This document shows positions 60,749 to 64,000 of a stretch of 64,000 nt of DNA, piece by piece. Position 1 is the stretch's first letter, and the number at the start of each line of letters is the position of its first letter. The notes beneath the pieces are model-generated. The model was not told the DNA's origin, made no database searches, and saw only the letters and a program-made list of their open reading frames with translations. The DNA comes from an uncultured Parabacteroides sp. (lineage in GTDB: Bacteria; Bacteroidota; Bacteroidia; Bacteroidales; Tannerellaceae). The translations under genes were made by a program, and so were the position numbers. The stretch is from the NCBI GenBank assembly GCA_934718155.1, contig CAKUZF010000008.1, positions 17,804-81,803 of the forward strand, in the 5' to 3' direction.

Positions 60749-61768
60749 ATGCTCGACAAAATTAACGCACTACTGCAAGAAGTAGAGCAAATGAAAGCGG
60801 CGAATGCCGAAGAATTGGAAGCTTTACGCATTAAGTATCTCAGCAAGAAAGGCGAGATCTCGGCGTTGATGAACGATTTCCGAAATGTTGCGGCAGACCA
60901 GAAGCGAGAGATGGGTATGCACCTGAACCAGCTGAAGGAAAAAGCGCAGGATCGCATCAACGAGCTTAAGGCCAGCTTCGAAAACGTGCAGACGGTCGAT
61001 GATGATTTGGACTTGACGCGTACATCCTATCCCATCGAGCTGGGCACTCGTCATCCTTTGTCACTTGTGAAAAAAGAAATATGCGATATATTTGGAAGGC
61101 TGGGCTTCAGCATCGCTGAAGGTCCGGAGATCGAGGACGATTGGCATGTCTTCTCATCCTTGAACTTCGCCGAGGATCACCCTGCGCGCGATATGCAGGA
61201 TACCTTCTTCATCCAGCACAATCCGGATGTATTGCTCCGTACACATACATCTTCGGTGCAGAGCCGTGTGATGGAAAAGCAACAGCCGCCCATCCGCATC
61301 ATCTGTCCGGGCCGCGTGTATCGCAATGAGGCGATTTCCTATCGTGCGCACTGCTTCTTCCATCAGGTCGAGGCGTTGTATGTAGACAAGAATGTATCGT
61401 TTGCCGACCTGAAGCAAGCATTGCTCTTCTTCGCGAAGGAAATGTTCAGCCCGGAGACGAAAATTCGCTTACGCCCCTCTTACTTCCCGTTCACGGAGCC
61501 ATCGGCTGAGATGGATATCTCGTGCAACATCTGTGGTGGTAAGGGTTGCCCCTTCTGCAAAGGCACCGGTTGGGTAGAGATCCTCGGTTGCGGAATGGTA
61601 GATCCGAACGTATTGGAGAATTGCGGCATCGACAGCAAGGTTTACTCCGGCTATGCGTTGGGTATGGGTATTGAGCGAATCACGAATTTGAAATACCAAG
61701 TAAAAGACTTACGCATGTTCTCAGAAAACGACATTCGTTTCCTGAAACAGTTTGAGTCGGCCAATTAA
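60749..61768 (+). CDS. pheS: Phenylalanine-tRNA ligase alpha subunit
   Basis: 339 residues. N-terminal coiled coil (tRNA contact), class II motif 2 CPGRVYRNEAISYRAHCFFHQVEALYVD, motif 3 GYALGMGIERI, and the Phe-binding region YFPFTEPSAEMDISCNIC; the CNICGGKGCPFCKGTGW insertion carries Cys pairs that might bind zinc. Charges tRNA-Phe together with PheT, which is not in the window, as is common in Bacteroidetes. Codon use near the 3' half differs from neighbours (more T-ending codons). Followed by a hairpin. Confidence 0.95.
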   Translation: MLDKINALLQEVEQMKAANAEELEALRIKYLSKKGEISALMNDFRNVAADQKREMGMHLNQLKEKAQDRINELKASFENVQTVDDDLDLTRTSYPIELGTRHPLSLVKKEICDIFGRLGFSIAEGPEIEDDWHVFSSLNFAEDHPARDMQDTFFIQHNPDVLLRTHTSSVQSRVMEKQQPPIRIICPGRVYRNEAISYRAHCFFHQVEALYVDKNVSFADLKQALLFFAKEMFSPETKIRLRPSYFPFTEPSAEMDISCNICGGKGCPFCKGTGWVEILGCGMVDPNVLENCGIDSKVYSGYALGMGIERITNLKYQVKDLRMFSENDIRFLKQFESAN

Positions 61769-61794
61769 ATTGAAAACCTAGATCATTTTACCAT

Positions 61795-61828
61795 CTTTCC
61801 CCGGACCCTTAACCTGGTCCGGGGAAGA
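61795..61828. terminator. Hairpin after pheS
   Basis: Perfect 11-bp stem TTCCCCGGACC/GGTCCGGGGAA (61797-61807 with 61816-61826) with an 8-base loop. No T-run follows on the plus strand, so termination is possible but not certain; it lies 16 bases before the crcB start. Confidence 0.5.
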
Positions 61829-61842
61829 AACACACAAAACAA

Positions 61843-62229
61843 ATGATTAAGGTTTTACTAATGATGGTAGGAGGAGCAATCGGAACTGGCTTGCGGTTCG
61901 GAATATCCTCGTGGGTTCAGCAATCGATGCCTCACTCCTTTCCTCTTGGTATCTTGTCGGTCAATACGATCGGCTCATTTTTCATAGGCTTCTGCTGGAG
62001 CATAGCAGAGGCCTTTCATTTTTCCACCTCCGCCAGGGCATTCCTCTTCACGGGACTCTTCGGCGGGTTCACCACCTTCTCTTCCTTCGCCTTAGACACG
62101 AGCGCACTACTGCGCAATGGCGAGCCGAAGTTGGCCGTGCTGAACCTATTCGTCAGCAATGCGCTGGGACTGATTGCGGTCTTCGCCGGACTGGCCTTGG
62201 GCAAGCAAGCGGTTGCATTGCTCAAATAA
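61843..62229 (+). CDS. crcB: Fluoride exporter CrcB (Fluc)
   Basis: 128 residues, four hydrophobic segments. Fluc motifs GGAIGTGLRFGISSW, NTIGSFFIGFCWS and GLFGGFTTFSSFALDTSALLR are all present. Dual-topology dimers export fluoride. The leader has no fluoride-riboswitch motif that I can see; the only structure is the hairpin after pheS. Gene is single (some genomes have a pair). Confidence 0.93.
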   Translation: MIKVLLMMVGGAIGTGLRFGISSWVQQSMPHSFPLGILSVNTIGSFFIGFCWSIAEAFHFSTSARAFLFTGLFGGFTTFSSFALDTSALLRNGEPKLAVLNLFVSNALGLIAVFAGLALGKQAVALLK

Positions 62230-62292
62230 TTTGCATATTCTTCAGAAATAAACTATCTTTCGGTCGGCTTAAAAAAAAGGACAAAGCAGACC

Positions 62293-62937
62293 ATGAGAAA
62301 AGAAGAACGATACAAAGGCGTGCTCGATTGGTTTCAGACCAACGTGCCCGTGGCGGAGACAGAGCTGCACTACGAGAATCCGTTTCAGCTACTGATCGCT
62401 GTTATCCTCTCGGCGCAATGCACAGACAAACGTGTCAATCAAGTCACTCCGGCCCTTTTCGAGGCGTTTCCAACGCCCGAGGTCTTGGCGGCAAGCTCGC
62501 CGGAGGTGGTATACACCTATATACGAAGCGTCTCTTACCCAAACAACAAGGCGAAACACCTGGTCGGCATGGCACAAGGACTGACAACCCTCTTCGGGGG
62601 CAAAGTTCCCTCCGACATAAACGACCTGCAGAAGCTGCCCGGCGTTGGCCGCAAAACGGCTAATGTAATCGCCTCAGTCGTGTTCGACAAGCCCGCAATG
62701 GCAGTCGACACTCACGTGTTTCGCGTCTCCAACCGCATTGGATTGACCCGCAATAGCAAAACGCCCTTCGAGACAGAGCAGGAACTGGTTAAGCATATCC
62801 CCAAAGAGTTGATACCGATTGCCCATCATTGGCTGATCTTGCACGGCCGTTACACCTGCCTGGCCCGCAAGCCTAAGTGCGACGTATGCGGCCTGAAGCC
62901 TTGGTGTCACTATTTTCAAACCCATCCGTTAGTATGA
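62293..62937 (+). CDS. nth: Endonuclease III
   Basis: 214 residues. Helix-hairpin-helix LPGVGRKTANVIASVVF with catalytic Lys, catalytic Asp in AVDTHVFRVSNRIG, and the complete 4Fe-4S motif C-x6-C-x2-C-x5-C at CLARKPKCDVCGLKPWC. Removes oxidised pyrimidines and nicks the abasic site in base-excision repair. A near-consensus -7 box (TATCTTTC, 62254-62261) lies 32 bases before the start. Its stop overlaps the next ATG as ATGA. Confidence 0.95.
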   Translation: MRKEERYKGVLDWFQTNVPVAETELHYENPFQLLIAVILSAQCTDKRVNQVTPALFEAFPTPEVLAASSPEVVYTYIRSVSYPNNKAKHLVGMAQGLTTLFGGKVPSDINDLQKLPGVGRKTANVIASVVFDKPAMAVDTHVFRVSNRIGLTRNSKTPFETEQELVKHIPKELIPIAHHWLILHGRYTCLARKPKCDVCGLKPWCHYFQTHPLV

Positions 62938-63839
62938 GCCAGCGCACACCTCGCGACATCGTCTGGATCCTCCTGCTGTTGGCAGTAGCCCTCACGGGCA
63001 TCCTGTCGCTCTATCGGCGAATCCATCACGCCCAATCGAAAGGCGAGGTGAACCTTTGCGCACTCATCACACAGAGGCCAGAGGCCATCGTGCGCGTGCT
63101 GCGCCCGGAGCTTCTGCAACTGATGCTGCCAAGCACACCCCATGCGGAGCAGTTGCTGGCCTCCTGTCTGCCCAACAATGTGCTCTGCCAGCTGAACGGA
63201 GCCGATAAGCAGCCCGCTTTCACCTTGATCTATTATCCCGAGGGCGAGGTTTGGCTGGCGGCATTGAGCTATATAGAGGCCCAATCGCTGTTCAACCGAT
63301 TAAACGAGAACCATGGTTTCGCACCCACCGAAGAGGAGGTATGGAAGCAGGTCGTGCGCTATTACCCCGAAGAGGGGAAACGATTCTTAGGATGCACCTA
63401 CCGGCAGGGCATCTTCATGGCCTCCTACCAGCGTAAGCTCCTACTGTCTACCCTGCGGCAGGCACTGCGTCCCCAGCCTATATCGCCCGAGATAGAGCGT
63501 TTGTGCGCCCTTAGCAATCGGCCAACCGATGCTCCGCTACAACTCTACCTCCCTACAGAGACACTGCTCAACGACTCTCTCGCAGAAGTATTCTTTGGAG
63601 AGGAACGGCCTGCTAAGTGGCTTTCCATCCCCTTTTTCTTCAACGACGGCAACCTTTGCGGCCTGCAGGAATGGCCGCTTCCCCAGAGCTTGCCCGACTC
63701 GCTCATTGTCGAGCAATGGCTTCATCCGCTGCGAGATAGCTTGCGCTTCTCGCTTCATCGCCTTCTTCCCGAGGCCGCACTCGACCTGCAAGCCTCTCAC
63801 GACGAGCAGGCAACCTACTTCACGCTCTACGCCCACTAA
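62934..63839 (+). CDS. Membrane-anchored protein of unknown function
   Basis: 301 residues from the ATG at 62934, which overlaps the nth stop (ATGA at 62934-62937); the frame is open earlier inside nth but without a good start. One hydrophobic segment at residues 8-25 (DIVWILLLLAVALTGILSLY) anchors it, and the remainder is predicted outside. It contains a Gln/Leu-rich fold (ARVLRPELLQLMLPS) I do not recognise. Coupled translation with nth is seen, but no functional link is known. A group II intron 3' end lies 87 bases further on. Confidence 0.7.
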   Translation: MSQRTPRDIVWILLLLAVALTGILSLYRRIHHAQSKGEVNLCALITQRPEAIVRVLRPELLQLMLPSTPHAEQLLASCLPNNVLCQLNGADKQPAFTLIYYPEGEVWLAALSYIEAQSLFNRLNENHGFAPTEEEVWKQVVRYYPEEGKRFLGCTYRQGIFMASYQRKLLLSTLRQALRPQPISPEIERLCALSNRPTDAPLQLYLPTETLLNDSLAEVFFGEERPAKWLSIPFFFNDGNLCGLQEWPLPQSLPDSLIVEQWLHPLRDSLRFSLHRLLPEAALDLQASHDEQATYFTLYAH

Positions 63840-63925
63840 GAGCCGCAAATCACCACGATATGGAGGAGCTAATCCGCTGAGCAACCAACCTAAAGTGAAA
63901 AACGAAAGGCACCGACGCTAAAGAA

Positions 63926-64000
63926 ATCGAGTAGGTCGGGAAACAAAAGTTTTCTGACCTACTTTCGTTTCCTTTCCTCTCACACCACCGTACGTGCCGT
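63926..64000 (-). mobile_element. Group II intron, 3' end (domains V-VI), cut by the window edge
   Basis: Read on the minus strand, 64000 to 63983 gives ACGGCACGTACGGTGGTG, which matches the 3' half of a domain V hairpin in bacterial group II introns, followed by TGAGAGG and a domain VI-like stem (AGTAGGTC pairing with GACCTACT) ending CTACTCGAT near 63926, the probable 3' splice site. The reverse transcriptase gene and 5' part must be to the right of the window. The intron is 87 bases 3' of the last gene, opposite in strand. Confidence 0.75.

Noticed and set aside
61769..61842. Fluoride riboswitch before crcB
   Set aside because: The gap holds only a simple 11-bp hairpin; the GGCGATG and related conserved blocks of the crcB motif RNA are absent.

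Overview
The window looks like chromosome from a Gram-negative anaerobe of the order Bacteroidales, most likely a Porphyromonadaceae/Tannerellaceae-type organism. Tannerella is my best guess and is not proven. The evidence is the outer-membrane gene content (two TonB-dependent receptors, LptD, a Bacteroidetes-type porin, SCDD-type lipoproteins), a four-subunit 2-oxoacid:ferredoxin oxidoreductase, separate pyrB and pyrI, and many Bacteroidetes-type -7 promoter boxes (TAnnTTTG). GC content is fairly high for the order. I see no rRNA, tRNA, prophage or CRISPR array. Almost all the sequence is ordinary core genome; the novelty is in the intergenic DNA and at the right edge.

Layout. 1-8.2 kb: end of a TPR protein gene, a DUF368 membrane protein, a Vor-type 2-oxoacid oxidoreductase operon with an unlisted 56-aa membrane protein gene inside it, a porin and a periplasmic binding protein. 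8.2-12.6 kb: a DUF2461 gene, then a cobalamin riboswitch driving a BtuB-like receptor and a CbiK-like chelatase made as a lipoprotein. 12.6-16.5 kb (minus): NamZ (DUF1343) exo-muramidase, TonB receptor and YhcH/NanQ-like protein, a plausible peptidoglycan amino-sugar salvage operon. 16.7-22.5 kb: S9 peptidase, HD protein, LptD. 22.7-26.0 kb (minus): MATE transporter, agmatine deiminase and N-carbamoylputrescine amidase. 26.2-33.3 kb: Na+/solute symporter, EngB, M24 peptidase, alkaline phosphatase, PyrB, PyrI, flavin reductase. 33.4-37.2 kb (minus): aldose epimerase, then a three-gene operon with YjbH-like halves and a lipoprotein. 37.5-41.4 kb: amidase, TldD, TldE. 41.4-42.1 kb: a long noncoding interval. 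42.1-49.6 kb: PanB and ClpC (minus), GyrA and a TPR protein (plus). 49.7-52.1 kb (minus): RecR, then glycosyltransferase and GNAT. 52.3-63.8 kb: OPT transporter, SpoIID-like protein, lipoprotein, LtaS-type sulfatase-fold enzyme, a jelly-roll/metallohydrolase fusion, PheS, CrcB, Nth and a membrane-anchored unknown. The last 75 bases are the 3' end of a group II intron on the minus strand.

Most unusual signal: four intergenic stretches (about 22.54-22.66, 41.48-41.62, 55.67-55.94 and 57.11-57.20 kb) are tandem arrays with an exact 22-nt pitch. They are built from a small vocabulary of roughly 10-nt GC-rich words separated by AT-rich spacers. The same words recur in different arrays and in both orientations, and two arrays 14 kb apart share 30 identical bases in inverted orientation. 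All four lie just 3' of plus-strand genes. Next to one array is a candidate small RNA on the minus strand (about 41912-41984) with its own -7 box and intrinsic terminator.

Several long open frames begin inside or upstream of a -7 box. I moved those starts downstream and say so in each entry.
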